DNA from: Larimichthys crocea
Taxonomy: Eukaryota > Chordata > Actinopteri > Sciaenidae
Assembly (NCBI RefSeq): GCF_000972845.2
Contig: NC_040032.1
Span: forward strand, 3,367,073-3,431,072
Length of the DNA: 64,000 bases
Direction: 5' to 3'
Position 1 is the first letter of the stretch, and each line of letters begins with the position of its first letter. The notes beneath the pieces are model-generated. The model did no database searches. It was given only the letters and a program-made list of their open reading frames with translations, and was not told the DNA's origin. The position numbers and the translations under genes were made by a program. Of this stretch, positions 26,930-36,354 are shown piece after piece.

Positions 26930-29900
26930 CTGTAGAATCTTTGCTAACAGGTTGATCACATTAATCTCTGACAACACGTCGATTCTAATGAGTCACTGTA
27001 GTTTTTCCCTAATTAGCTGGTTGATGTATGAGGTTATACACCGGACCTCAGCTGCTTCAGGTTGTACTGCAGTTATTTTAATCATTTGGGGAGGAGGCGG
27101 AGGAGGAGATGTACATATCAAATAATTAGCACTTTTCCAAGTTTCCACATGGACTTGAGTATCAAGTCTCTAAATGGAGGGAAAATTAATGTTAAGAAGG
27201 AAAAACTTTATTTGAAAGGGAAGAGAGGGCCAGCAGGAAAGATTGTGTGAACAGGCGATGTGTGAACATTAAATTCACTTTCCTCAAAAGGTAAAAAGTC
27301 TTCTTGCCTGCCATTGGGATGTTGGTTATTGTTGTGGAGAAATTGCTGAAGTCAAAGGTCAATGGTGAGGTCAGGAAAGAAGAAAGTGTTCAGGCGGACG
27401 CTTGATCAAGGAGAATTAGAGACACTCTCAAAGTACATCCGAAGTGCTCGAGTCGGTCTCACATTCTGCCAAACTCGTGCTGGTGGATAAACTTTAAACC
27501 CCAAAGATAACACCACAAATACTTACACGCCCCAGAATTGGGCAAAGAGAATGTCTTTACCCATAGAGGTGTTATTGTCAGCACATTCTAATCTGGGGAC
27601 ACAGATGTCTGTTTACGCAGATTGGAACCTAACCGGCAATCTATTATGTCTAGGAAGGCAGCAATAGGTCTCTTCGACCCCGGCCACCACAGTGTTGAGA
27701 TATGGTGGCACCCAGTCAAAGCCAAACAATTAATACTGCCGAGGACCTCAAGGCCCACACGTGACCTTGTGTAACCTAAGGATAGAAAATTCCATAACGG
27801 TTATAAAATGTGATTGCGGGCTGTTGGAAGACGTTATAAACATAAGCTTGTGTAGTGGGATTGCACAACAGTGAATTAGGAATCATTGCTATGGACTTTC
27901 TTATTTTCCCGACTGGTTTTCCGTCATACTTTGTCTGGTATGCAACAGGTGAAATGGACATGTGGTCTTAAATTTAACGTGAATCCTGAAGAATCCCTGT
28001 GGCTGCCTATTGGCACCATATGTATTGCCATATTATTACCCACTTGTTTTATCCATTGTCAACGACCCAATGATTGATTCTGACATTCTGGCACACCCTG
28101 TGCGCTTCATCTTCCCAAATTGACTTTAGTTCTCACCTAACAATACCAAAAAATGACATTGTAATTTCCAGAACAAGCCCATATTGTTGCGATGGAGTAA
28201 ATGAGGTGACCTATGAGTAAAAAGGCTTCAGCAGAATGGAAATTACGCTCGTGGCAGATCCCCCTCCGTCCACTGCTGTCTGTCAGGCAGGAAACACCTC
28301 CTTCGCTTTCCTCACTATGAATTCATTTAACCATGAGTCACTCAGTCATGAAGCGAAAGTGAAGAAAAAAATCAACATGATAACTCCAGTTTATCAACTC
28401 CTGCTTGTTGGCGAACTGTGATAGATTTGGTTTAAATCAGTGGATTGCCAAATGTAATTTTCCAGTGTATTTTGTGCAGACTGCTTCACATTCCTGTAGA
28501 GATGTGGTATGATTTCCTGCTTTAGAGAGAGTAATGGAGAGGAAGGAAGGGTAACAGGGTGACAGATGGGGTGTGGGGTGTCAAAATAAGTTGGAAGCGG
28601 TTAACCCACCCACTAACCATCAATGGAGCTGCAGTGGAGAGAGTGAGCAGCACCAGGTTCCTGGGTGTGCTCATCACTGAGGACCTCTCCTGGAGCAGCA
28701 ACACCGCATCACTGACCAGGAAAGCTCAGCAGCGCCTCTATTTCCTCCGCAGGCTGAGAAGAGCCAAAGCTCCAGCCCCCATCCTACAGACCTTCTACCG
28801 TGGAACCACCGAGAGCATCCTGACCAGCTGCATCACTGTGTGGTACGGCAGCAGCACTGCATCCTGCATGAAGACCCTGCAGCGCATAGTGAGAGCAGCT
28901 GAGAGGATCATTGGTGCCCCCCTCCCCTCCCTCCAGGACATTTACAGTACACGCCTGGCCCGCAAAGCTCTCAGCATTGTGGGCGACCCCACCCACCCCA
29001 ATCACCAACTCTTCAGCCTCCTGCCTTCTGGGAGGAGAATGAGGAGCCTCCGGGCGAGAACCAGCAGGCTGAAGGACAGCTTCATGCACCAGGCTATCAG
29101 GATGCTGAACTCACTCCCAGCACTGCCCCCCCTTCCTCCTCCGCCCGCTGCCCCCACAAACTCTGGACACTGCTGACCCCCCCTATAACAATGGCACCTG
29201 CCACTTTACTCAAATAAATATTTGCACACCATTTGCACTGTGTACAGTCTAATGTTCAAATATTTGAATTTTTTTTTTTATTTTTTTTTTTTTTATTGTG
29301 ACTGTACATATACAATGTAAACTATAACCATATTTATAGCAACCATATTGCCTCACAAATGTCTTTTGCTGTATATATTTTTTAGATTTGTACATCTTTA
29401 TTCTATATATATATTTTTTTTATATACTTTTCTTTTTAGATCTTTTACTACACTTGTGTCCATACTGTTTTAGACAAGAGAGAAACGCAATTTCGATGCT
29501 CTGTATGTCCTGTACACATAGCAGCATTGACAATAAAGTTGACTTTGACTTTGACTTTGACTTTGAAAAGACAGCTAGGCACAGAATGATAGCAAGAAGC
29601 AAAGACTCGGAGCTCTGGCGCTTGCTCATTAACGCAATGAAAACCGAATTCTCAACAGTACTTGTCGAGTTTATCATGCATTAGAAAACTAAGATGACCA
29701 CCTGTCACCCCCCCCCCCGTAATCACGCCTAATTCTGTGTGCATTTTCCCTCCCTTCAGTCGAGAACGAGAGTCACTGCGACTTTGTAAAACTCAGAGAG
29801 ATGCTGATCCGGGTCAACATGGAGGACCTGAGGGAGCAGACCCATGCCCGCCACTACGAGCTATACCGACGCTGTAAGCTAGAGGAGATGGGATTCAAAG

Positions 29901-31496
29901 ACACAGATCCCGACAGCCAACCTTTCAGGTAGAGGCACACAATATCCAAAACCACAGGGATACTCAAGTGTCGACGGCAGGGAGAGACTCTTATGTTTCG
30001 ACACAATGCCTAATCTTTTCCTGTGTATTTTCGCTCTCTCCTCTGGCCCGTCTTTTCTTTTCTCCAGTCTACAGGAGACCTACGAGGCTAAGAGGAAAGA
30101 ATTCTTGGAGGACCTTCAGCGCACGAAGAAGAAATGCGCCAAATGTTTGTGAAATAAAGTAAAAAGGCGGAAGCAGAGCTGAAAGAAAAGAGAGAGAGGT
30201 CAGTCTCAAGTGAAGTTATGGTTATAGATGCAGTATATTTGATTATAGGACCACTTTTTTAAGACGTGAACTTTGTACAGGAGGTCTGAATTTGTAACAG
30301 CCTTTGCACTTTTTATGGTATTAGACACTAAAGAGGCTGTGCTGTCTGGTGCATGCAGATCATTCTGTACTGACAATGCGTAGTGCAGTACACTGCTTTT
30401 GTCATTCAGTACACACAAATATCCTGTTTTGCTTGTCGGTCCATTTCTCCAGTGAGAGTTGCTTAAACATTAGTAAGCATAAATGAAGTGGACAACATCA
30501 GAGACCACCTATCAGTTAACACAATATAACCATACAGCAGGTTAAACTGCAGCCTTCAGAACGGGCATACAGGTAATCACATCATAAAATCAACACCTCC
30601 TCAAAGACAAAAACCAAACAATGATCCAAAATAGGCTAAAGGAGCTAAAAGAAGAAACTGCAGAGCAGGTGAGAGCAGGTGAGAATTTCATGGGCTGTTG
30701 CTTTGAGTGTCCGTTTTTACATTTCACATTTATTAATATAATTATACATTCATTAAGAGACGTAGATGAGTCTGGGTATCTACCTGTCAGCCCCAAGCTG
30801 AAACCTGCAAGGAAAGCCTACATGGAAGTGCCAAACACTGCAGTTCTTGAAATGACCACTTGAGGCAGGCTATAGGACAAGTCGATCTCCATAAGGCCCC
30901 ATGTTGCAAAAGCCAAACTAAACAGAAGAAAATAAACATGTTTATGACAACTGTACGGAGTCTGAATTTTTATAAAACTCCCCTGTTCAGATTATAATAA
31001 GACTTTAGGACTTAAGAAAGGTTATGCATAATTAACAGCCTGGCCGCTGTGATTGACAGGCTGGTGCCATTACAGGCAGCTTGTTTGACCATCCAGACGT
31101 CATTCAGCCCGCCTCACGTCCTCTAGATGTCCATTTTTAGATTAGCTTAGAGACAGGACAGCCAGAGCCACCACAGTCTGAGCTTCAACACAGCTCCTGT
31201 GGGTGACGTCGCGCACACAACGTTCATTCTTCATACTGTGGTCTGTCTTCAAATCTCATGTCTCTCGCCTGTCCCCTTCCCATCTGTACATCACCCATCC
31301 TCCTCCCCTCCTTCCCTCTCAGCTGCATGACAAGTTCGAGCAGCTGAAGGGGATGCACCAGGAGGAGAAAAGGAAGGTGGAGGAGAAGCGGAAAGACCTC
31401 GATGAGGAGATGAACGCCTTCAATAGGAAGAAGGTGGCAGCTGAGACGCTCTCCTTATCTCAGCCCCTCAAGAAAGACAAGGACAAGAAAAAGTAA
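5205..31496 (+). CDS. septin8: Septin-8 (SEPT6 group GTP-binding cytoskeletal protein), nine-exon short form
   Basis: Septins polymerise into hetero-oligomeric filaments at the cell cortex, cytokinetic furrow and neuronal processes. Septin-8 belongs to the SEPT6 subgroup. Joining nine exons gives a roughly 420-residue protein once two broken exons are allowed for. It has the P-loop GETGIGKST (residues 49-57), the switch motif DTVGFGD (101-107), the G4 motif AKAD (184-187), the septin unique element ([14 protein letters not shown] region) and a C-terminal coiled coil rich in Glu, Lys and Arg. The first-exon start ATG has CACC upstream (5201-5204), a good Kozak context. The sequence is near identical to my memory of human SEPT8, including [12 protein letters not shown] and YPWGVV. 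Exon 4 lacks one base and exon 8 has several single-base indels, so the literal reading stops early. Paralogue assignment (8a or 8b) is not possible here. SEPT6 or SEPT11 are less likely, given the sowaha/ccni2 neighbours. Confidence 0.92.
8675..8713. repeat. (GT)n microsatellite
   Basis: An uninterrupted GT dinucleotide run of about 19 units in septin8 intron 1. Confidence 0.95.
10087..10143. repeat. (CTCTT)n microsatellite
   Basis: A tandem CTCTT pentamer run of about ten units, degenerating to CTCCT at its right end. It is a pyrimidine-only tract in septin8 intron 1, capable in principle of triplex formation. Confidence 0.9.
10476..10549. repeat. (GATA)n microsatellite
   Basis: About 18 perfect GATA tetramers in septin8 intron 1, likely polymorphic in length. 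Confidence 0.95.
11880..12200. mobile_element. MITE-like element with long inverted repeats
   Basis: The left arm near 11982-12015 (TTTATCTGAAGTTAATATGA, then AGCTTTAGCAGT) is matched in reverse complement by the right arm near 12141-12177 (ACTGCTGAAGCCTCACATTA, then TCTTCAGATAACG). The interior includes GTCTTTTTAGGACAAAATTCCC. I recall this architecture as an abundant non-autonomous teleost DNA element. There are no coding sequences. Outer limits are approximate. Confidence 0.6.
13454..13568 (+). CDS. septin8: septin8 exon 2
   Basis: Preceded by a CCCTCAG acceptor and followed by a GTGAGT donor; it enters in phase 0 and leaves in phase 1. It encodes [20 protein letters not shown] and continues [19 protein letters not shown], the conserved N-terminal septin block leading into the P-loop. 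The 115-base length joins exon 3 cleanly. Confidence 0.93.
13843..14038 (+). CDS. septin8: septin8 exon 3 (P-loop and switch regions)
   Basis: It begins after CCACAG and ends at a GTGAGG donor. The GTPase G1 motif GETGIGKST sits at its start, with [20 protein letters not shown] and the G3 motif DTVGFGD towards its end. The 196-base length leaves phase 2, completed by the first base of exon 4 as Ser. No frame damage. Confidence 0.93.
14039..17171 (+). other. septin8 intron 3 with a dispersed repeat
   Basis: This 3.1-kb intron contains a GT-rich stretch near 14110-14140, a T-rich patch near 14580-14650 and a roughly 440-base interspersed repeat at 15830-16275. No other coding exon was recognised. 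Confidence 0.6.
15830..16275 (+). repeat. Interspersed repeat family A, copy 1 (most complete)
   Basis: It carries GAGGCGGGCTGAATGA, then GTTAATTATGCATAACTTTA, GTTGTCATGAACGGGGAAAT and GGGGCCTTATGGAGACTGAC. The same ordered blocks recur at 61560-61790 (+), 45780-45900 (+, partial) and, reverse complemented, at 30780-31160. The conserved order across four loci shows a dispersed family. I cannot name its class, and no open frame or tRNA-type promoter was seen. Confidence 0.75.
17172..17357 (+). CDS. septin8: septin8 exon 4, broken by a 1-base deletion
   Basis: Begins after CTCCACAG and ends at a GTACAC donor. The first frame gives [20 protein letters not shown] and KIKR. After a one-base shift the expected [37 protein letters not shown] continues to the donor. 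The exon is 186 bases, where 187 would satisfy the phase-2 entry and phase-0 exit. Read literally it runs to a stop at 17338-17340. The missing base lies between 17244 and 17247 in the CGTTTCTG context. Confidence 0.9.
17244..17247 (+). other. septin8: Frameshift site in septin8 exon 4
   Basis: Between the Arg codon CGT at 17242-17244 and the Leu codon CTG at 17247-17249 there are two bases rather than three. A Ser codon is expected here from septin-8 orthologues (KRSLF). Both flanks are perfectly conserved, so one base is missing from the sequence or from the genome. Confidence 0.85.
17358..22287 (+). other. septin8 intron 4, no further gene seen
   Basis: A 4.9-kb intron of ordinary AT-rich sequence. 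Open frames at 18392-18811 (-) and 18565-18930 (+) overlap each other on opposite strands, have no recognisable domain and are treated as chance. No strong repeat structure was identified. Confidence 0.5.
22288..22449 (+). CDS. septin8: septin8 exon 5 (G4 motif)
   Basis: Preceded by a pyrimidine tract ending TTCTTCAG, with a GTAAGT donor after it. Encodes [20 protein letters not shown] and continues [38 protein letters not shown] is the guanine-specificity motif. It is exactly 54 codons, phase 0 to phase 0. Confidence 0.95.
22450..23775 (+). other. septin8 intron 5
   Basis: A 1.3-kb intron with no coding feature recognised. It contains a perfect 8-bp inverted pair, ATGCCTCG at 23307-23314 and CGAGGCAT at 23328-23335, separated by 13 bases. 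It ends in a strong T-rich tract before the exon 6 acceptor. Confidence 0.5.
23776..23872 (+). CDS. septin8: septin8 exon 6
   Basis: Acceptor TTTGCAG, donor GTAAGA. Encodes [20 protein letters not shown] and continues [12 protein letters not shown], the conserved strand after G4 containing the septin YPWG motif. It is 97 bases, leaving phase 1 to be completed as Val in exon 7. Confidence 0.95.
25955..25981. repeat. (GT)n microsatellite
   Basis: A run of about 13 GT units in septin8 intron 6. Confidence 0.9.
26890..26926. repeat. (CA)n microsatellite
   Basis: About 18 CA units in septin8 intron 6. Confidence 0.9.
28559..29566 (+). mobile_element. 5'-truncated non-LTR retrotransposon (LINE, CR1/L2/Rex-like), reverse transcriptase C-terminal part
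   Basis: An open frame at about 28559-29176 encodes the C-terminal segment seen downstream of the reverse transcriptase in many fish LINEs: [18 protein letters not shown], then [38 protein letters not shown] and [16 protein letters not shown] 3'UTR with T-rich tracts follows, then AATAAA near 29531 and four or more tandem GACTTT units ending at about 29566, a tail typical of target-primed retrotransposition. The catalytic polymerase motif (FADD-type) and endonuclease are absent, so the copy is 5'-truncated and immobile. The frame is uninterrupted, suggesting a fairly young insertion. It lies in sense orientation in septin8 intron 6 and brings its own poly(A) signal. The exact clade is not certain. 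Confidence 0.85.
29760..29928 (+). CDS. septin8: septin8 exon 7
   Basis: Acceptor CCCTTCAG, donor GTAGAG. Encodes [20 protein letters not shown] and continues [36 protein letters not shown]. This is the septin unique element region at the end of the G domain. 169 bases; leaves phase 2. No frame damage. Confidence 0.95.
30068..30198 (+). CDS. septin8: septin8 exon 8 (coiled-coil start), broken by clustered indels
   Basis: Acceptor CTCCAG and donor GTCAGT are intact. The first part reads [19 protein letters not shown]. Shifting frames then recover [13 protein letters not shown], and EAELKEKERE up to the donor, as expected of septin-8. At least four single-base changes are required: one base short at 30123-30124, one extra A in 30152-30154, one short near 30165 and one short near 30188. 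The net deficit is two bases: 131 observed and 133 expected. Read literally, the frame stops at TGA near 30150. Confidence 0.85.
30122..30192 (+). other. septin8: Cluster of four single-base indels in septin8 exon 8
   Basis: Within about 70 purine-rich bases the frame must shift four times to keep the conserved coiled-coil peptide. All events are next to A or G runs, as in long-read consensus errors. The peptide content itself shows no decay. Confidence 0.75.
30199..31322 (+). other. septin8 intron 8 with an inverted family A repeat
   Basis: A 1.1-kb intron whose middle is occupied by the reverse-oriented interspersed repeat described at 30780-31160. No other exon was recognised. Confidence 0.55.
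30780..31160 (-). repeat. Interspersed repeat family A, copy 2 (reverse)
   Basis: Reverse complementing this stretch gives GAGGCGGGCTGAATGA, GTTAATTATGCATAAC, GGGGCCTTATGGAGATCGAC and CAAGTGG, then AAGAACTGCAGTGTTT, in the same order as the copy at 15830-16275. Divergence is moderate, with short indels. Confidence 0.75.
31323..31496 (+). CDS. septin8: septin8 exon 9 (coiled coil, short-isoform stop)
   Basis: Acceptor CTCTCAG. Encodes [20 protein letters not shown] and continues [37 protein letters not shown], then TAA at 31494-31496. The heptad-rich sequence is the septin C-terminal coiled coil used in filament pairing. A perfect donor AA|GTAAGT starts at 31493, so its GT spans the last base of the AAG codon and the first T of the stop codon. 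Splicing deletes the stop and opens the longer tails, while retention ends the protein here. Confidence 0.93.
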   Translation: MHDKFEQLKGMHQEEKRKVEEKRKDLDEEMNAFNRKKVAAETLSLSQPLKKDKDKKK

Positions 31497-31779
31497 GTTT
31501 CTTTCTGTCACTCACTCACTCGCCTCATTCTTTCCATAGCAGGAAGCTGCTTTTTCCAACCCTGCTCCTTTTTTTTTTTCTCTCTCTTTTTTAAAAACTA
31601 ATCCTGTTGTCTTCCCATCCTGCTACTATTTCTCTACACTAGCTTCTCCTGCTTCTCTCCCTTTCTCCTTTTGCCGTCGAACTGCCGTTACAAGCCTTGA
31701 AGCAGGAGGTTGGCATTCTGCAGTGTCACATCAATGAGCCTTCAAACTGAATGCGCTGTGCAGTTGTCAACCTATCTCC

Positions 31780-31780
<1 letters not shown>

Positions 31781-31826
<46 letters not shown>
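31781..31826. repeat. (CA)n microsatellite
   Basis: About 23 AC units just downstream of septin8 exon 9. Confidence 0.93.
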
Positions 31827-31827
<1 letters not shown>

Positions 31828-31954
31828 ACACGCATTTCAGCTATTATGAAAGCCTGGCATGTGTTAGGGAAACTTCCTCCCCTTTTTTGTCCTGCCCAAG
31901 CTTAACATTTCCTGTCCTTTCACTCTTTCCTTTTGCCTCGCTCTAATTATTCAG

Positions 31955-32018
31955 GATATTCAAGGAGGAGCCAATGAGCTCACTCGCCATGGCGATCGAA
32001 GGCTCTGCTTATAAATAG
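31955..32018 (+). CDS. septin8: Candidate alternative terminal exon of septin8 (20-residue tail)
   Basis: A long pyrimidine tract (31907-31950, including TTTCACTCTTTCCTTTTGCC) ends in TTCAG, followed by an open stretch. Spliced from the phase-2 donor at 31492, it reads K-IFKEEPMSSLAMAIEGSAYK and stops at 32016-32018. The acceptor strength and matching phase support a real exon, since septin-8 genes are known for alternative C-terminal exons. I do not recognise this tail, so it remains a prediction; the acceptor could also belong to a non-coding 3'UTR exon. Confidence 0.35.
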
Positions 32019-32344
32019 GTGATGCAGAATACAACTCACACAAGGCAAACCTGCTTCAGTAGGGGTATGCTGGTGGAACACAGGTAGAACTACACGTCAC
32101 TGTACTGCAGATTATTTTTCAAAGCATACGTTTGTTTGTTTTTATCCTCCAGACAGCCCTTGGCTTCTGTTCATTTCAGTACATTAGAACACTTGCAGGC
32201 TCCATTCCTCACTCTGAACATCACGTCACTTTTACTTTCTTGTCAAAACACTTTGCGTTGCCAGTAATCCAATTTACGGTAGCTTTCAAATTCCTTAAAT
32301 GCACCTTCAAGGAACCTTCAGCGTCTTCTGGTTTTGATTTACCA

Positions 32345-32545
32345 ACAATGTGCACTATGTGGCCAGACCTGTTCATCTGATCGCCACAAATATTTTCTGG
32401 AATAGTTTTGGCATGCAAGAATTTGATTGGCTTCCACAGAGCTCTGACCTCAACCCCACCCAACATCAATTATCCGCAGTCATTTCCATAAACATGATGT
32501 GGAGCACATTAGAAAAGTTAGACTTTCACAACAAGGCTTTTATGC
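32345..32545 (+). mobile_element. Decayed Tc1/mariner-like transposon fragment
   Basis: The translation near 32419-32475 reads MQEFDWLPQSSDLNPTQHQL, which resembles the transposase motif around the third catalytic residue (DWPxxSPDLNPIE). The upstream bases AATGTGCACTATGTGGCCAG also match the start of a short mariner-derived repeat common in fish. No intact transposase is present. Confidence 0.5.
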
Positions 32546-33861
32546 TCACTTTGCTTTATACTCAAGGTGCTTTTTGCCTTTGTCTAACCTGTTAATGTAC
32601 TCACTGAATAAGTTGTGACATAACGAACGTTTAACTCACATGACTGATGAGCTGCTTCCGCTCCAACAGTTTCCTCATTGCTCCCATGGCTCTATACTAA
32701 ATCCACGATCACTCCACACAGATCCGATGTAACCCTCCTCACGTTAACACATGGAGGAAACAGAAACGTCACACTCCCATCATGTTTTCTGCATGGCTGA
32801 AAACATGGCTATTAATGCTTCTGTGGCTACATCAGTGTAAATCCATGAATCCAGGCTCCAAACTCACAGCATATGGCTATAATATTTAATATGTAATGTT
32901 TTTGCTGTAGCCATCTTTTTAATCTTGGATGTTAGAGGCCCCTTGGCCTCACCAACAATTTAATCAAGCTGTACTGACAGTAATGAAGCTAATGGATGTC
33001 TGGCATGTTGGGAACGATCTGAATTTGGACAAATGATCTGCAGTGACATGAGCTGTGCATGACTTGTAGTTAATGTAGTCCGAGCCGGAGCTCAGGGTTT
33101 AATGTGAGGACGTGTGGCTCCATCTTGTGGCTGCTCACACGCTTTGCTTTGAGCGCTGCTGGAGGAAAGCGATCTTCCATTTTGTGGTTTTGTGAAGGCG
33201 ATCGCACGGATCTCTCTCCGCTGAAAGATGAACTACATCTTGAATGTGGTTGCGATGGCTCACATTGTTTTCCTCTCACTAACACAAGCAGCACCTCTTT
33301 GTTTCCACGCTCCTTTATCAGCCTGTACATTTCAAATCTCTATTAATAATTCATTATTTCATAAAGCAGTTGTTTCTTCATTCATTCAATTTGTTTTCTT
33401 TATTGTTTGTCATTGTTTTTCAGTTAATTTATGGGCGCTGCCACACACGACCATGGATTTGTCCTCCATCACCATAGCAACGACAACACCTGTTTTATTT
33501 TGTTTGTTGTTGTTTGTTTTTGTTTTGACATTCCATCTTGACATTGTGCACATGGACCAAAGACACTGAGGATGATGATGATCATCATATTGATTTATTT
33601 ATTCAGGATCTTTCATGCTATGGTTTGTCTGTTTCTTTGGACACTTTTTATATATATATATGCATTCTGTTATTCTATGTTGTGACTTTTTTGTGTTTTG
33701 CCATCAAACTGTTCACACAGAAACGAGAGGTTCAGCCCTGCAGTGTAACACAGCGGGCGAGTCATTTGAAACCATTGAGTGTTTGAAATGTTGTCCGTGT
33801 GTGTGTGTCTGTTAACCTTTTTGTAATCAAAAAAATTTAGATTAAGTACCTTTCACAGTAG

Positions 33862-33996
33862 AATAAATCCCTGTATCCAATGAGCCCAAATAATACACCT
33901 AGATAGCACTATGTCAAGCAATAAACTGAGTACCTGTATACAGTACAACACTGCATATACGTAGGTGCTGACAACTTAGTCTTAAGTCTTAATAAA
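33862..33996 (+). terminator. septin8: Poly(A) signal cluster for short septin8 mRNA
   Basis: AATAAA occurs at 33862-33867, 33920-33925 and 33991-33996, about 2.4-2.5 kb after the exon 9 stop. Any of these could end the short-form mRNA and avoid overlap with ccni2. Confidence 0.45.
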
Positions 33997-34009
33997 ATCT
34001 TATGCAATA

Positions 34010-34234
34010 TACTGGTGCTGTTTCATATTAACTCACTAAATGTATGTGAATATTTTCTAGAGCTTACCCAGGTTAATATGCAAAAATGTACTAGTTTTTG
34101 AATATGATATTGTAAGAAGCACATATGACGGTGTACATTGTCCATAAGTGATGTAACTTTATTGTAAACCACGAGTTATCGCCTTGATTTGAGTGTTGTG
34201 ACAGTGGACACACACGCAAACATGAAGCCAGTAT

Positions 34235-34314
<80 letters not shown>

Positions 34315-36350
34315 AGGATTCAGGAAAACATGCAAGCCTCAGACATGGAGAGAAGAGAGCAGCTGTATTTACTGTCTGTCGTTGAAAATAAATGCAAACC
34401 CCCAACCTCCCTCCTCCTCCCGATTTTGATGTGTCTCCTTGACATGATTTGTTTGATGATATCCGTCCAGGAGGGAGATGAAAGACAGGTGAAGACACGT
34501 ATTCCCTCTCACACACACACACTCACACTCACACTCACTCTCTCTCTCAAAAAGACAACACACAGACGCTGTCTGCTTCAACTGTAACCCAAACAGCTGT
34601 CAGCTCGAGGAGCACGGTTTCCTGTTTAGCAATCGCCAACTAAAGGGCTGAGAGATGTTTGCTCAGTCTGCACACAATCCTCCCTGCTTTCACCACCGTG
34701 CTGCTGAACTCAGCTGTCTGTGTGTGTCTGTGTGTGTGTGTCTGTGTGTGTGGTGTAGGAGTGTAGGATTGCACGTTTACAGTGTGTTTGCCAGAAGTGG
34801 AGAGTAAGATGTGTGTGGGTATGGAAAAAGAGAATTATGTGGGATTAATTGACTTTGTGTGTGTGCGTGTGTAAAGGAGATGGCCAACAGTGAGCTTGTG
34901 AGTGGCGTGTGTATACAGTATGTATGTTAACATAAACTGCAGCTGGCAGTTGGGGTTAAAAACCACATGAGTGTATTTTAGCACTTCCACACTTCCTCAT
35001 TCAAGTAGAGAGACCACAGATCAAATAGTTAGGAACATAAACTGGATAACGTAGGGTGAGTTGACTTTATTATCAATTAATCTAGATTTTGTTCGGTGGG
35101 TAAAACATTAGAAAACCACGAAAAAACACCCATCACAAGCTGTAAGCCTCTTTTATGTACCGTCACATTCTCTATTATGTTTATTTAACGACACAGAAAA
35201 TGCAATTCACTGAAAACAGAAAGAGGAAGTCATGGCACGGTATTGAAATCTTCCCATAGTAAATGGTTTTCTGTTTACAATGAAGGCTTTGCCAGCACTA
35301 TTATTATTCTGTCCACCACCTGCAGAGCTTGCTGGATCTCACCCAGCAGTACAGTCTGTTCAGAGCTCTCTGTTCTCTCGATCCTTTAGTACACCAACAA
35401 AGTCTGCTAGCAAAGCTGAGTGATAACCGCTCTCTTACAGTCTGTGTTATACACAAGACAACACAGCGGTTCAAATTTAGTTAAATCATATAAACTTTAG
35501 GTATTGTGCTGTCAAACATTCACATGACAGGTTTACTTTATGATTGAGGGAACGACATGATGAAGGCTGAGATGTTAACCACTGTAAAGTACACTAACTT
35601 CATACAGGGCAGATTTCACTCATTAAACTGCCGACTAGATAGACATTACTGGAGTCGTTATGAAGTAATTATGGTAATTATGGAGCCCATTCCTGTCAGC
35701 GAAATGGGGAAAATATGAAATGTTTTGAAAGATAAAAATAGAAATACTGCTAAGTCAAAGGTATGAATCAGCAGAGATGAGCAACGGGCTACAGAGGTCT
35801 GAAAATCTACAACCTCAGAATATTTTTGATTTTGAAACTTGTAATCTTCAGCCCCAATAGACACTGACTCAAGTGACATCACTTGAGGTAATTTATCGGA
35901 TTTCAAATGGCTCCCTCTGGAGCCCAGAAGACTTTATACAACTGTTTTTCATATATGCAGTAGTACTTCCCGGGAGCTGTGATCAGACTTTGATATGTGA
36001 AATTGGGTGACTTCCAACTTCAACATTTACTGTATAGTGCATTACATTTATTGCCATTTTATTTGAGTGTAAAGCTATCCATAAAAATAGAGCCCTCAAA
36101 AACTATGCAGAATATAAAACTATGCAGAATATATTCTGGTGTCATTAACAAAACATGTCGGTATAATTTTATGTTCATGGAAACAAACAAAATTTCACCA
36201 GCTTGCTCAAGAACACTAAAGAGAGCATGTGTGTAAACCTTTATTCTCTCTGATGCTGCACTAGATATGGTGACCATCCAATCCCAGCAAAGCTCTCTAA
36301 CCTTTTGAACGTAACAAACCAGAAAATGACACTTTAGACTTTTGAAGTCA
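34010..36350. other. Region between short septin8 3' end and ccni2 3' end
   Basis: Apart from the long CA tract and GT-rich stretches near 34720-34900, I see nothing coding on either strand. It would be intron 9 for the long septin8 transcript. Confidence 0.5.
34237..34312. repeat. (CA)n microsatellite
   Basis: About 38 uninterrupted AC units between septin8 exon 9 and the ccni2 3' end. Confidence 0.95.
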
Positions 36351-36354
36351 TAGC

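Larger units (their letters stand above)
23873..29759 (+). other. septin8 intron 6, carrying a LINE fragment
   Basis: A 5.9-kb intron with a (GT)n run at 25955-25981, a (CA)n run at 26890-26926 and a 5'-truncated LINE at about 28560-29566 in the same orientation as septin8. A C-rich run (29708-29718) lies shortly before the exon 7 acceptor. No additional septin exon was recognised. Confidence 0.6.
31497..34010 (+). other. septin8 short-form 3'UTR / intron 9 start
   Basis: If the exon 9 donor is not used, this is 3'UTR; otherwise it is intron. It contains a (CA)n run at 31781-31826, a possible alternative terminal exon at 31955-32018, a decayed Tc1/mariner-like fragment near 32345-32545 and three AATAAA hexamers at 33862, 33920 and 33991. 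No independent gene was recognised. Confidence 0.55.

Noticed and set aside
28784..29089. Minus-strand 101-codon open frame inside the LINE
   Set aside because: Shadow of the plus-strand reverse transcriptase segment.
32345..32545. Functional transposase gene
   Set aside because: Only a short motif (DWLPQSSDLNP) survives, with no catalytic domain before it, so it is listed as a decayed fragment.
34091..34587. Long open frames through the CA repeat near 34.2-34.3 kb (both strands)
   Set aside because: They are produced by the dinucleotide repeat, which reads as poly-(Thr-His) or poly-(Cys-Val) without stops.
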